Positions 7,576 through 15,546 of a DNA stretch of 42,987 nt are shown here, in pieces (the first letter of the stretch is position 1; every line of letters begins with the position of its first letter). This stretch comes from Gemmatimonadota bacterium (lineage in GTDB: Bacteria; Gemmatimonadota; Gemmatimonadetes; Longimicrobiales; Gaopeijiaceae): assembly GCA_028874995.1 (NCBI GenBank), contig JAPPGM010000150.1:1-42987 (forward strand), written 5' to 3'. The notes below the pieces were generated by a model. That model saw nothing but the letters and a program-made list of their open reading frames with translations. It did not search any database and was not told the DNA's origin. The position numbers were made by a program, and so were the translations under genes.

Positions 7576-9594
7576 ATGTTCCGTCACGCCTCCCGCGGAA
7601 AGAGTCCTTCCGGGATTCGAGTGGCCCCGGCCGCCGGCCGAGTCCGTCAAGCCGCCCGGACGCTGTGCGCCTGCCTCGTCCTCGCCGCGGCGGTTTCCTC
7701 CGCCGCACATGCACAGGAAGCGGTCGACGGCCCCAAGGTCATCCTGTCCTCGGTTCCGTTCCCGCTGACGGTCCAAGGGGATGCGGGGCTGTCCGCGCTG
7801 GTCGAGGTTCGCGACGCCGGCGGGACGCTCCTTGCATCCGGAACCGTTGCCCCGGGCGAGGAACTCGAACTGCGCGACATCTCCGTCGCCACGCGCGACG
7901 CCCTTCCCCTCCAAGTGCGCATCGGCGAGACGGTACACGAGGTGACCGCCCCGTACGCCCCCGCGTGGTTCTCGATCCTCCCGCCGCTCATCGCGATCGC
8001 GCTCGCGCTCATCTTCAAGGAGGTCATCACCGCGCTGCTGGCGGGGATCTGGCTGGGCGCCCTCGCGGTGGCGGGGTACAACCCGCTCCAGGCCACCTGG
8101 CGGCTCGTCGACGGGTATATCGTGCCCGCGATCGGCGACACCGGCGGCGGCCACACCCAGATCGTGGTCTTCAGCCTCCTGCTGGGCGGCATGGTCGGGC
8201 TGATCAGCAGGAACGGAGGCACCATGGGAGTGGTGCGGGCGGTGGCGCCACTGGCCCGCAACCGGCGCCGGGGCAAGATCGCCACCATGCTGGCCGGCCT
8301 GGCGATCTTCTTCGACGACTACGCGAACACGCTGGTGGTCGGCAACACCATGCGCCCGATCACCGACAGGCTGAAGGTGTCGCGCGAAAAGCTGGCGTAC
8401 CTGGTCGACTCCACGGCCGCGCCGGTGGCAGCGCTCGTCCCGATCTCGACCTGGGTCGGCTACGAGGTGTCGCTCATCGGGGACGGCCTGGGCAACGCGG
8501 TCGGCGAAGCCGCGGGCGCCGAGGCCACCTTTCTGGCGGGACTCAGCCCCTACACCGTCTTCATCCAGACCATCCCCTACCTCTTCTATCCCCTGCTGGC
8601 CCTCGCCTTCGTGTTTCTGACGTCGGCCATGAACCGCGACTTCGGCGCGATGGCCCGGGCCGAGGCGAGGGCGGCTGCGGGCAGGGGGCTGCACCGCGAG
8701 GGCGCCATGCTCGCAACCGACACCGGCAAGGGGTTCGTGGAGGCGAAGGAGGGGACGCCGCACCGGTGGTGGAACGCGGCGGTTCCAGTGCTGACCGTGG
8801 TACTCGTGGTGTTGGGTGGACTTTACACCTCCGGCCGGGCCGCGGTGGGTCCCGACGCGGATCTCAAGGATGTGTTCGGGGCGGCCGACCCCTTCGCGAC
8901 GCTGCTGTGGGGTTCGCTCGCGGGGTGCCTGGTCGCCGCAGCCCTGTCTCTCGGCCAGCGACTCCTCACCGTCCACGAGTGCATCGACGCGTGGGTGGGC
9001 GGGGTGAAGGCGATGATGATCGCGATGGTCATCCTGACGCTGGCCTGGTCGCTGGGCGCGGTGACCACGGACGTGGGCACGGCCGACTACCTGTCACAGC
9101 TGCTGAGCGGGAATCTCCCTATCGTCCTCCTCCCGGCGGTGGTCTTCGTCACGTCGGGTGCGATGGCATTCGCCACCGGCACCTCATGGACCACCATGGC
9201 CATTCTCATCCCCCTGGTGATTCCGCTCACCGTTTCCCTGGCGGGGGGCACCGGATTCGCGGACGGTTCCCTGTACGGGATCCTGCTCGCCACGACCAGC
9301 TCCGTACTGGCGGGGGCGATCTGGGGCGACCACTGCTCCCCCATCTCCGACACCACGGTGCTCTCGTCGACGGCGGCGGCCTGCGATCACGTCGACCACG
9401 TTCAGACCCAGCTGCCCTACGCGGTGCTGGTGGGCGTGACGGGTCTGGTGCTTGGAAGCCTGGGGACCTCGCTGGGAATCCCGCACTGGGTCGCGCTGCT
9501 GGCGGGCGTTGCCGTGCTGGTGATCTTCCTGCGCGTGTTCGGCGCGCCCGTTCCGGAGATCGGTGAGGAGCTGGTCGAGGGACAGCAACCCTGA
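7576..9594 (+). CDS. NhaC-type Na+/H+ antiporter with secreted N-terminal domain
   Basis: A 672-residue membrane transporter of the NhaC/Na+-H+ antiporter family. Family signatures include FFDDYANTLVVGNTMRPITD, the discontinuous-helix type ATGTSWTTM, and GDHCSPISDTTVLSS. The start at 7576 gives a basic N-region and a hydrophobic signal sequence ending AAHAQ at about residue 47. About 75 residues of predicted beta-type, Ig-like sequence (VILSSVPFPLTV to VHEVTAP) follow before the first transport helix (WFSILPPLIAIALAL). This secreted domain is not part of the basic NhaC fold. The gene stands alone, divergent from pyrR. Substrate specificity (Na+/H+ or an organic anion) cannot be decided. Confidence 0.88.
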   Translation: MFRHASRGKSPSGIRVAPAAGRVRQAARTLCACLVLAAAVSSAAHAQEAVDGPKVILSSVPFPLTVQGDAGLSALVEVRDAGGTLLASGTVAPGEELELRDISVATRDALPLQVRIGETVHEVTAPYAPAWFSILPPLIAIALALIFKEVITALLAGIWLGALAVAGYNPLQATWRLVDGYIVPAIGDTGGGHTQIVVFSLLLGGMVGLISRNGGTMGVVRAVAPLARNRRRGKIATMLAGLAIFFDDYANTLVVGNTMRPITDRLKVSREKLAYLVDSTAAPVAALVPISTWVGYEVSLIGDGLGNAVGEAAGAEATFLAGLSPYTVFIQTIPYLFYPLLALAFVFLTSAMNRDFGAMARAEARAAAGRGLHREGAMLATDTGKGFVEAKEGTPHRWWNAAVPVLTVVLVVLGGLYTSGRAAVGPDADLKDVFGAADPFATLLWGSLAGCLVAAALSLGQRLLTVHECIDAWVGGVKAMMIAMVILTLAWSLGAVTTDVGTADYLSQLLSGNLPIVLLPAVVFVTSGAMAFATGTSWTTMAILIPLVIPLTVSLAGGTGFADGSLYGILLATTSSVLAGAIWGDHCSPISDTTVLSSTAAACDHVDHVQTQLPYAVLVGVTGLVLGSLGTSLGIPHWVALLAGVAVLVIFLRVFGAPVPEIGEELVEGQQP

Positions 9595-9601
9595 CGTAAC
9601 G

Positions 9602-10144
9602 TTAGGGTTGGCCGCCCTTCCCCCGGCGCGCCCGGAAGAACCTGCGCAGCAGCCGGGACGATTCGCCGGCGAGCACCCCGCCGAGGACGTCCACGCGGTG
9701 ATTCAGGCGCTCATCCTGCACGAGGTTGCCGAGGCTTCCCGCCATTCCGGCCTTGGGATCGTGGGCACCGAAGACGAGACGCGGAATGCGCGCCAGAACG
9801 ATCGCTCCCGCACACTGCGCGCAGGGTTCCAGCGTGGTGTACAGGGTGCAGCCGGTGAGCCGCCAGTCCCCGAGGCGACGGGCCGCGGCACGGATGGCGA
9901 CGAGTTCGGCGTGGGCGGTCGGGTCGCTCAGCTCCACCGTGCGGTTGTGGGACTCGGCGAGCACCACACCATCCCGCACGATCGCGGCGCCGACGGGAAC
10001 TTCACCCCGCAGCCCCCCCGTGCGGGCCAACTCCAGCGCACGGGCCATCCAGGCGAAGTCGGGGCCGGGTGCCGTGGAGGCCGGCGGGGGCGTGGCGGCA
10101 GCCCGCGGATGAACCCGTGCGATTGCCGGGAGGGCCTTGTCCAC
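9602..10144 (-). CDS. tadA: tRNA-specific adenosine deaminase
   Basis: A CDA-fold deaminase that makes inosine-34 in tRNA-Arg(ACG). The zinc and proton-shuttle motif HAE is at residues 78-80 and PCAQC at 107-111 in the 180-residue version. The family segments EVPVGAAIV, SHNRTVELSDPTAHAE, FGAHDPKAGMAGSL and NHRV are all present. The GTG at 10144 adds about 25 residues compared with typical TadA. The segment lies in a dispersed repeat (10124-10149), so these residues may be accidental. The first ATG in frame (10048) would lose the conserved residues just ahead of WMARALELA. The stop is seven bases from the convergent antiporter stop. Confidence 0.9.
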   Translation of the reverse strand: MDKALPAIARVHPRAAATPPPASTAPGPDFAWMARALELARTGGLRGEVPVGAAIVRDGVVLAESHNRTVELSDPTAHAELVAIRAAARRLGDWRLTGCTLYTTLEPCAQCAGAIVLARIPRLVFGAHDPKAGMAGSLGNLVQDERLNHRVDVLGGVLAGESSRLLRRFFRARRGKGGQP

Positions 10145-10149
10145 GGGCT
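10124..10149 (+). repeat. 26-base dispersed repeat, copy 2 (between lexA-like gene and tadA)
   Basis: Matches 3939-3964 at 23 of 26 positions (TGCCGGGAGGG then CCTTGTCCACGGGCT). Together with AGCCCGCGGAT at 10099-10110 it forms an imperfect inverted repeat, AGCCCG(C/T)GGA(T/C). This could fold in the lexA-tadA transcript and overlaps the annotated GTG start of tadA. Confidence 0.65.
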
Positions 10150-10849
10150 AATGTGCGGTCGTGGGCCCCGTGAAGGAAAGCGGCGTTACATGACGGTACA
10201 GGCCCGCCACCCTTCCCAGGATCACCTGCTGCCCGGTGCCGTCGACCACCCTTCGATCGCCCCCGACCGTGCGAAGACGCACGCCCGTGCCACGCTTCTC
10301 CACCTGATAGTAGTCGGTGACGCCCCTTACCCGGGCCACGACGATCTCCCCGTCCGCGAACTCCTCCGCCCGCACGGGCTGGATGACCAGCAGGTCCCCT
10401 TCGCTGATTCCGGCCGCGGCCAGCCGGGCACCGGGCGCGCGCACCGCGAATCCCCCCCCGCGGTTCGCCAGCTTGCGGTCCAGGCACACGCGCTGCTCGG
10501 CCCTGCCACCACGAAGACCGGCGACGGCCTCGGCAAGGTCGCGATAGCAGGGCATGGAAACCGTGCGCGCGTTGAGGTCCAGGCCCAGAATGCGAATGCC
10601 CCGGGAACGGGAAGGGTCACGCTCGACGACTCCCTTGTCGGCCAGCGACTGCAGGAGTTCCGACACAGTCTTCGTGCTCCTGATCCCGAAGTGATGACCG
10701 ATCTCCCTGATCGAGGGCTGGTAGGTATGGGTGCGCAGGTAGGCCACCATGTAGTCCAGGATGCGCTGCTCCAGATCGGTCAGCGCCGGAGCGGTTCGAG
10801 GGGCGGGCGGGCGGTGGCCCGTGATGACGGATTCGGAGCCGCTGGGCAT
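10148..10849 (-). CDS. LexA-like repressor lacking the self-cleavage dyad
   Basis: A 233-residue protein with the LexA layout. The winged HTH is at about residues 22-88 (LTDLEQRILDYMVAYLR, YQPSIREIG, RSTKTVSELLQSLADKGVVER, RGIRIL). The S24/LexA C-terminal fold is at about 97-225. The usual catalytic GxSM becomes G140-A-R142-L, so the serine is Arg. The TVK lysine aligns with Y181 (VTDYY). An Ala-Gly pair remains at 110-111. Surrounding fold residues (FAVR, GISEGDLLVI, DGEIVVARV) are well kept, so this is not simple decay. I infer a DNA-binding repressor that cannot be removed by RecA-stimulated autolysis. It is four bases from tadA and divergent from the permease. Confidence 0.88.
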   Translation of the reverse strand: MPSGSESVITGHRPPAPRTAPALTDLEQRILDYMVAYLRTHTYQPSIREIGHHFGIRSTKTVSELLQSLADKGVVERDPSRSRGIRILGLDLNARTVSMPCYRDLAEAVAGLRGGRAEQRVCLDRKLANRGGGFAVRAPGARLAAAGISEGDLLVIQPVRAEEFADGEIVVARVRGVTDYYQVEKRGTGVRLRTVGGDRRVVDGTGQQVILGRVAGLYRHVTPLSFTGPTTAH

Positions 10850-11080
10850 GCGCTTGGGGTAGTGGGGAGAAGGCCGGGGCGGACAGGATGCGGGCGAACG
10901 ATAGACGCCCCGTCACCGGGTCGCAACCCCTCCCCGCGGAAATCCCGCCCGTGACCGTCCGGCGAACCGCGCCCTCCTGAACCTCGACGGCCCGCACCGG
11001 CCCGGCCGCCGCTTGTTTGACAGGTGCGCGGGTCCCACATTGGCGCATTCGTCACGCACTCCGGCCTGGAAACAGGACTC

Positions 11081-12817
11081 ATGGCCCTCTCCAATCCACA
11101 CGCCGCCACCGTTCGCTACGAGCCCGACGAACACCCCCCTCACGGCTTGGCGCTGGCTCTGGCTCTTCAGCTCATGATGCTCGAGCTGGGCGAAATCATC
11201 CTCATCCCCGTCGTTGTCGTGCGCGCGGCGGGCGGGGCCGACACCTACCTGGCATGGGCCGCCTTCGCCGCGCTTGCGATCTCCGGCATCACGACGATGC
11301 TGCAGGCGCGGCGGGTGGGGAGGATCGGTTCGGGATACATCCTCCTCATGGTCACCTCCGGGGCGTTCATCGCGGTGTGCGTCACCGCGCTCACCGAGGG
11401 CGGGCCCGGTCTCCTGATGACGCTGCTCATCGCGTCGTCCCTCTTCCAGTTCCTGCTGGCGTGGCGGCTGTCGCTGCTCCGGAGGATCATCACGCCCACC
11501 GTGGCCGGAACCGTGCTGATGCTCATCGCGGTCACGATCATGCCGGTCGTCGCCGAGCTCCTCGAGGAGGTGCCCGAGGGGGCGAGCGAGGGCGGCATCT
11601 ACCTCTGTGCCGCCGCGACCCTTCTCGTCACCCTGGTCATGATGCTGCGCGGTTCCAGCGCGGTGCGCAGGTGGGCCCCCATCAGCGGGGTCGTCCTGGG
11701 TTGTGTGGTCGCGTCCTTCTTCGGGCTCTACGAAGTCGACCGGGTGGCCGAGGCCGCCTGGTTCGGGTTGCCGCAGGGTGGGTGGCCCGGCTTCGATTTC
11801 ACCCTGGGACCGGCGTTCTGGGCGCTGCTGCCGGCGTTCGTGTTCGTGACGCTGGTCGGGGCGATCGAGACCGTCGGCGACGTGGTGGGCATCCAGAAGG
11901 TCTCCTGGCGCAAGCCGCGCGCGACCGATTTCCGCTCCGTGCAGGGAGCCGTAGCCGCCGACGGTGTCGGCAACCTTCTCTCGGGGTTGGCGGGAACGGT
12001 CCCGAATACCACCTGTGCCTCCGGCGTCGCGACCGTGGAGGTCACGGGCGTGGCCTCGCGCCGGGTGGGCATCTACATCGGCCTCTTCTTCCTGGCCCTC
12101 ACGCTCCTGCCCAAGGCGCTGGCGCTCTTCCTGGCCATCCCGGGACCGGTGGCGGCGTCCTACCTTCTCGTGATGATCGCGATCCTGTTCTCGCTGGGCA
12201 TGCGGATCGTCGTGCAGGACGGAATGGACTTCCGCAAGGCCGCGATCGTAGGGGTAGCCTTCTGGATCGGAACCGGGTTCCAGCACAACATCTTCTTCCC
12301 CGGCGGGCTCGAGGGGTGGGCCGGCGAACTGCTCGGCAACGGGATGGCCGCGGGGGGGCTCGCCGCGCTGGTCATGACCGCCTTCCTCGAGCTGACCTCG
12401 CCGCGCCGCACGCGCATCGAGACGGAGCTGAACACGGGGGCCCTGCGGAAGATCGACGAGGTCCTGGGCAGAATGTCATCAAAGAGGGGCTGGGGCGAAG
12501 AGATGGTCCGCCGTTTGCGGCTTGTGGCCGAAGAGACCATCGAGACCCTTTCGTCCCGTGAGGTCGAGGGCGCGGACGGCGACAAGCCGCGGCGACTCCG
12601 CCTGGTGATCCGTCCGGGTCGCGCCGGTGCCGAGATGGAGTTCGTGGCTTCCCTGGGAGAGGGCAATCTCGAGGACCGGCTCGCGCTCATCGGCGAACGG
12701 CCGGCCGAGGGGCCCGTGGAACACGAGATCTCGCTCCGGCTCCTGCGCCACTTCGCCTCCTCGGTCCGCCATCAGCAATACCTGGACACCGACATCGTAA
12801 CGGTGAAGATCGCGTAG
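11081..12817 (+). CDS. NCS2-family nucleobase (xanthine/uracil-type) permease with C-terminal HATPase-like domain
   Basis: A 578-residue protein. Residues ~20-440 are a polytopic NCS2 permease, with family signatures GNLLSGLAGTVPNTTCASGV and VTGVASRRVGIYIG. Such proteins import uracil, xanthine or urate with cations. From about residue 450 a soluble cytoplasmic tail of ~125 residues follows. It has the look of a GHKL/anti-sigma ATPase: RRLRLVAEETIETLSS resembles the N-box helix, but the key Asn is missing, and it ends HEISLRLLRHFASSVRHQQYLDTDIVTV. The start at 11081 (MALSNPH) has AGGA three bases upstream. An upstream in-frame start at 11024 lacks support. The gene is divergent from the LexA-like gene. 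Confidence 0.87.
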   Translation: MALSNPHAATVRYEPDEHPPHGLALALALQLMMLELGEIILIPVVVVRAAGGADTYLAWAAFAALAISGITTMLQARRVGRIGSGYILLMVTSGAFIAVCVTALTEGGPGLLMTLLIASSLFQFLLAWRLSLLRRIITPTVAGTVLMLIAVTIMPVVAELLEEVPEGASEGGIYLCAAATLLVTLVMMLRGSSAVRRWAPISGVVLGCVVASFFGLYEVDRVAEAAWFGLPQGGWPGFDFTLGPAFWALLPAFVFVTLVGAIETVGDVVGIQKVSWRKPRATDFRSVQGAVAADGVGNLLSGLAGTVPNTTCASGVATVEVTGVASRRVGIYIGLFFLALTLLPKALALFLAIPGPVAASYLLVMIAILFSLGMRIVVQDGMDFRKAAIVGVAFWIGTGFQHNIFFPGGLEGWAGELLGNGMAAGGLAALVMTAFLELTSPRRTRIETELNTGALRKIDEVLGRMSSKRGWGEEMVRRLRLVAEETIETLSSREVEGADGDKPRRLRLVIRPGRAGAEMEFVASLGEGNLEDRLALIGERPAEGPVEHEISLRLLRHFASSVRHQQYLDTDIVTVKIA

Positions 12818-12845
12818 GTGGTCCGATCGGCGGCCGCCCCGGGGG

Positions 12846-12871
12846 GCAACCGATCGGTTCCGCACATCGTT
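12846..12871 (+). promoter_or_regulatory. Candidate ECF-sigma-type promoter ahead of the anti-sigma-like gene
   Basis: GCAACC (12846-12851), exactly 16 bases, then CGTT (12868-12871). This matches the AAC...CGT pattern typical of ECF sigma factors. The spacer contains part of the 12-base palindrome AACCGATCGGTT (12848-12859). It lies about 107 bases before the ATG of a gene resembling an anti-sigma factor, a place where autoregulated ECF promoters are common. Inferred from pattern only. Confidence 0.4.
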
Positions 12872-12977
12872 AGAATTGATCGGGGCTCCCGCGAACGGCC
12901 CATGACGCGTGCGCGTGAAACCGTGCCGCGTGTCGGACCGTAGTGGGGCCAGTAACCAAGGGAGGAGCGACAACTCG

Positions 12978-13961
12978 ATGCGAACCGACCGGAAAAACCC
13001 GGCGAACGACCCACGTACGGAGCGCATGTTCGCGTATCTGGACGGCAAGCTGAGCGCCGTCGAGCGGGATGCCTTCGAGGCGGAACTGGCCGCCGACCCG
13101 CCGCGCGCGAGGGAAGTCGAGGGCCACCGGGCCCTGTTGGCCACGCTGGACGAAATGGCCGCCCATGCTCCGTCGAGCGATTTCCGGGTCCGTGTGCTGG
13201 CCGCCCTCAATACACCGGAATCCTGGTGGGGACGAATTCGACGCCGGCTTCTCGGTTCCCCCGTGCCGATGTCCAACGTGTTCACCGCCTTCCTGGACGA
13301 GGGGCTCACGGTGCGGCAGGCGCGCGCGCTCACCGCGTTCGTGGCCAGGGATCCCGAAGCGGCTGCCGCGCTGGCCGGGTGGAAGCGCCTCTTTGCGGAA
13401 CTGCGGTCTCTTCCCGGATTCGCGCCGTCCGAAGGCTTTGCCGATCGGGTGATGGCGCGCCTGCACGTCGTGGCGCAGCAGCGAGGTGTCCGGTCGGCAC
13501 CCGCTCCCGCCGACGGCCGGCGCCTGGCCTGGATTCCGGGCCTGCCCGCTGCCGCCCGGTATTGGGAGCTCGCAACCGCCCGGATCGATGCGCGCTGGCC
13601 GACTCCCCGCGACCGCTTCGCGGTGACGTCCGGCATGGCCGTCGGCCCGGTCGCGGTGTTCGTCGTCACCCTTCACATGCTCTCCGGCAATCCGCTTCTC
13701 ACCACCTCCAATGTGGCCAGTTTCGTGCGGATCCGAGTCGGCGGCGCCGTCACCCAGCTGACGGACGCGGTCTCCGGCAACGCCACGGCCAACGCCACGT
13801 TGGGACGGGTTTCCGCTTTTCTGGACACCTGGGCTCTCGACGGTCCCACCGTCGCGGCCGGGGTGATTCTCTTCGGCGCGCTCACTCTCCTCTCTTCATG
13901 GATCCTCTACAGGAACGTCATCAAGGTCTCACCACTGGAGAATCGTCATGTATCGGTGTAG
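12978..13961 (+). CDS. Anti-sigma-factor-like membrane protein with two tandem anti-sigma-type modules
   Basis: A 327-residue protein. Residues ~14-60 (RMFAYLDGKLSAVERDAFEAELAAD) match the helical N-terminal domain of ECF anti-sigma factors. Residues ~100-160 (NVFTAFLDEGLTVRQARALTAFVARDP) look like a second copy of the same design. Two hydrophobic segments follow, at about 214-236 and 292-311, with a Ser/Asn/Thr-rich loop between them. The zinc-binding HxxxCxxC is absent. No sigma factor gene is adjacent in the window. GGAGGA lies 11 bases before the ATG at 12978. Its stop overlaps the next gene by 14 bases. The anti-sigma role is inferred. Confidence 0.6.
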   Translation: MRTDRKNPANDPRTERMFAYLDGKLSAVERDAFEAELAADPPRAREVEGHRALLATLDEMAAHAPSSDFRVRVLAALNTPESWWGRIRRRLLGSPVPMSNVFTAFLDEGLTVRQARALTAFVARDPEAAAALAGWKRLFAELRSLPGFAPSEGFADRVMARLHVVAQQRGVRSAPAPADGRRLAWIPGLPAAARYWELATARIDARWPTPRDRFAVTSGMAVGPVAVFVVTLHMLSGNPLLTTSNVASFVRIRVGGAVTQLTDAVSGNATANATLGRVSAFLDTWALDGPTVAAGVILFGALTLLSSWILYRNVIKVSPLENRHVSV

Positions 13962-15546
13962 CGATCCGGACCGGCCAACTCGCGGTCCACGGTCGAAACC
14001 CCGGCTCGCCACCCTGGCGGCCCGCGGGAGACATCCTTCCGGCACCCAGGCGGCGATGCATCCGCGCCTGATCGCCGTGCTCTGCGCGGCCGCCGTGGTC
14101 TGCGCGGCTTTCCTGGCCATGCCGGCGGGAGGCCAGGAGCGCGCAATCGTCTCCAACCAGATCGAGGTGTCCCAGCGCGAGGCTTCGCTGGGTCTGGAGT
14201 TCTCGGACGGCGAACGCCTTTCGGTCACCTTCTCCGGCGGCCGCGCCCGGGTGAACGGCGAGTCCCTGGGATCGTATGAGCCCGACGGACCTGCCGACCG
14301 CGAGTGGCGGGGTCTGCTGAGCAGGGTTCTTTCGCTGTCCGATGGACCCCTCGCGGAAGCGCTGAGACGGTGGCAGCCGGACCCGGGCGTGACCGGGGCC
14401 GAGCGAGACCTCCTCGCGGCGCTCAGCGGCTACTTCGCCAGCGCGCTCCCGGAGTCGCAAACGGATGTACGGGCCCAGGACGAGGCGAACGGCCAATCGC
14501 TCCTGCAGGCGATGGCCCTGAGCGAAGACAAGGAGGCGTTCGCCCAGGCGCTGGAAGGTATCGATGTCGAATCGCTGATGGTGATTGTCGGCCGGGATCA
14601 TGTCGTGCAGGCCGGCACGCCGGTCGACGGCGGGATCCTGCTCGTGGACGGGGAGCTGGTCGTACGGGGCCGGGTGCACGGCGACGTGATCGTCGTCGAC
14701 GGGACCCTCACCCTCGCGTCGGGACGGATCGAGGGCGACGCCCGGCTCGTGGATTCCAGCATGCAGGGGACGGAGGGCGGGGTTGTGGGTGATGTCGCCG
14801 ATATCTCGGAGAGGCTGCGGCGTGCGGAGCGCGACATCGCGGAACGGATCCGGGCCGAAATCCAGCGTGAATTGCTTCAATCCGTGCAACGCTCCCCGCC
14901 CAGCGGCCGATTCCAGAACAGAGTCCGCCGGGCGTCGCAGTTTACCTTCGATACCCTGATCGCCTTCGTGATGATCGGCCTGCTGGCCTGGCTCGCCACG
15001 GGGCTGGCGGGTCGGCGGGTGGGGGTCGTCGTCCGGGCGATCTCGCACCAGCCCGCGCGGAGTGCCGTGGTCGGACTTGCCGGTGGCTTCGCGGCCGCTC
15101 CGGCCTACCTGATCGGGATCGCCGTGCTGGTGGCCACCATGCTCGGGATACCCCTTCTGATCGTGTGGGTGCCGCTCTTCCCGCTCGTGGTGTTGGCGGC
15201 AGCGCTCGTCGGGCTCGTGGGTGTGAGCGAACATGTGGGCCGATGGGTGCTCCGGCGGGGCTACCGTTGGCTCAATCGCGGGGATCCGGGCCAGCCCTCC
15301 TACACGCGGCTCCTGGGCCTGGGCACCATGTTCATCCCCTGGGTGGCGGGATACTGGCTGCAGGTCCTTCCCCTGACCGGGTGGCTGGGCGGTGTGCTCC
15401 AGGCCGCCGGCACCATGGGGTTCCTTCTGGCGGTGGCAACGGGCTTCGGGGCGGTGATCCTGACCCGGGGAGGCGTACGGCCGACCGGCTGGGCCGTACC
15501 CTACGATGACTTCGCGGACAACGACAACGGGGGGGACCGATGGTGA
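13948..15546 (+). CDS. Exported bactofilin-like protein with C-terminal membrane helices
   Basis: A 532-residue protein. A signal sequence lies at about 37-63 (HPRLIAVLCAAAVVCAAFLAM). An uncharacterised globular region follows. Short beta-rung repeats at about 221-283 (GGILLVDGELVVRGRVHGDVIVVDGTLTLASGRIEGD) are like bactofilin/polymer-forming domains. A coiled-coil-like helix sits at ~285-315, and four membrane segments run from ~331 to the end. GGAG seven bases before the ATG at 13948 supports that start, giving a long N-region. An internal ATG at 14056 would start directly at the signal sequence. It overlaps genes on both sides, so it belongs to one operon with the anti-sigma-like and toast-rack genes. 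It probably acts in the envelope; function unknown. Confidence 0.7.
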   Translation: MYRCSDPDRPTRGPRSKPRLATLAARGRHPSGTQAAMHPRLIAVLCAAAVVCAAFLAMPAGGQERAIVSNQIEVSQREASLGLEFSDGERLSVTFSGGRARVNGESLGSYEPDGPADREWRGLLSRVLSLSDGPLAEALRRWQPDPGVTGAERDLLAALSGYFASALPESQTDVRAQDEANGQSLLQAMALSEDKEAFAQALEGIDVESLMVIVGRDHVVQAGTPVDGGILLVDGELVVRGRVHGDVIVVDGTLTLASGRIEGDARLVDSSMQGTEGGVVGDVADISERLRRAERDIAERIRAEIQRELLQSVQRSPPSGRFQNRVRRASQFTFDTLIAFVMIGLLAWLATGLAGRRVGVVVRAISHQPARSAVVGLAGGFAAAPAYLIGIAVLVATMLGIPLLIVWVPLFPLVVLAAALVGLVGVSEHVGRWVLRRGYRWLNRGDPGQPSYTRLLGLGTMFIPWVAGYWLQVLPLTGWLGGVLQAAGTMGFLLAVATGFGAVILTRGGVRPTGWAVPYDDFADNDNGGDRW

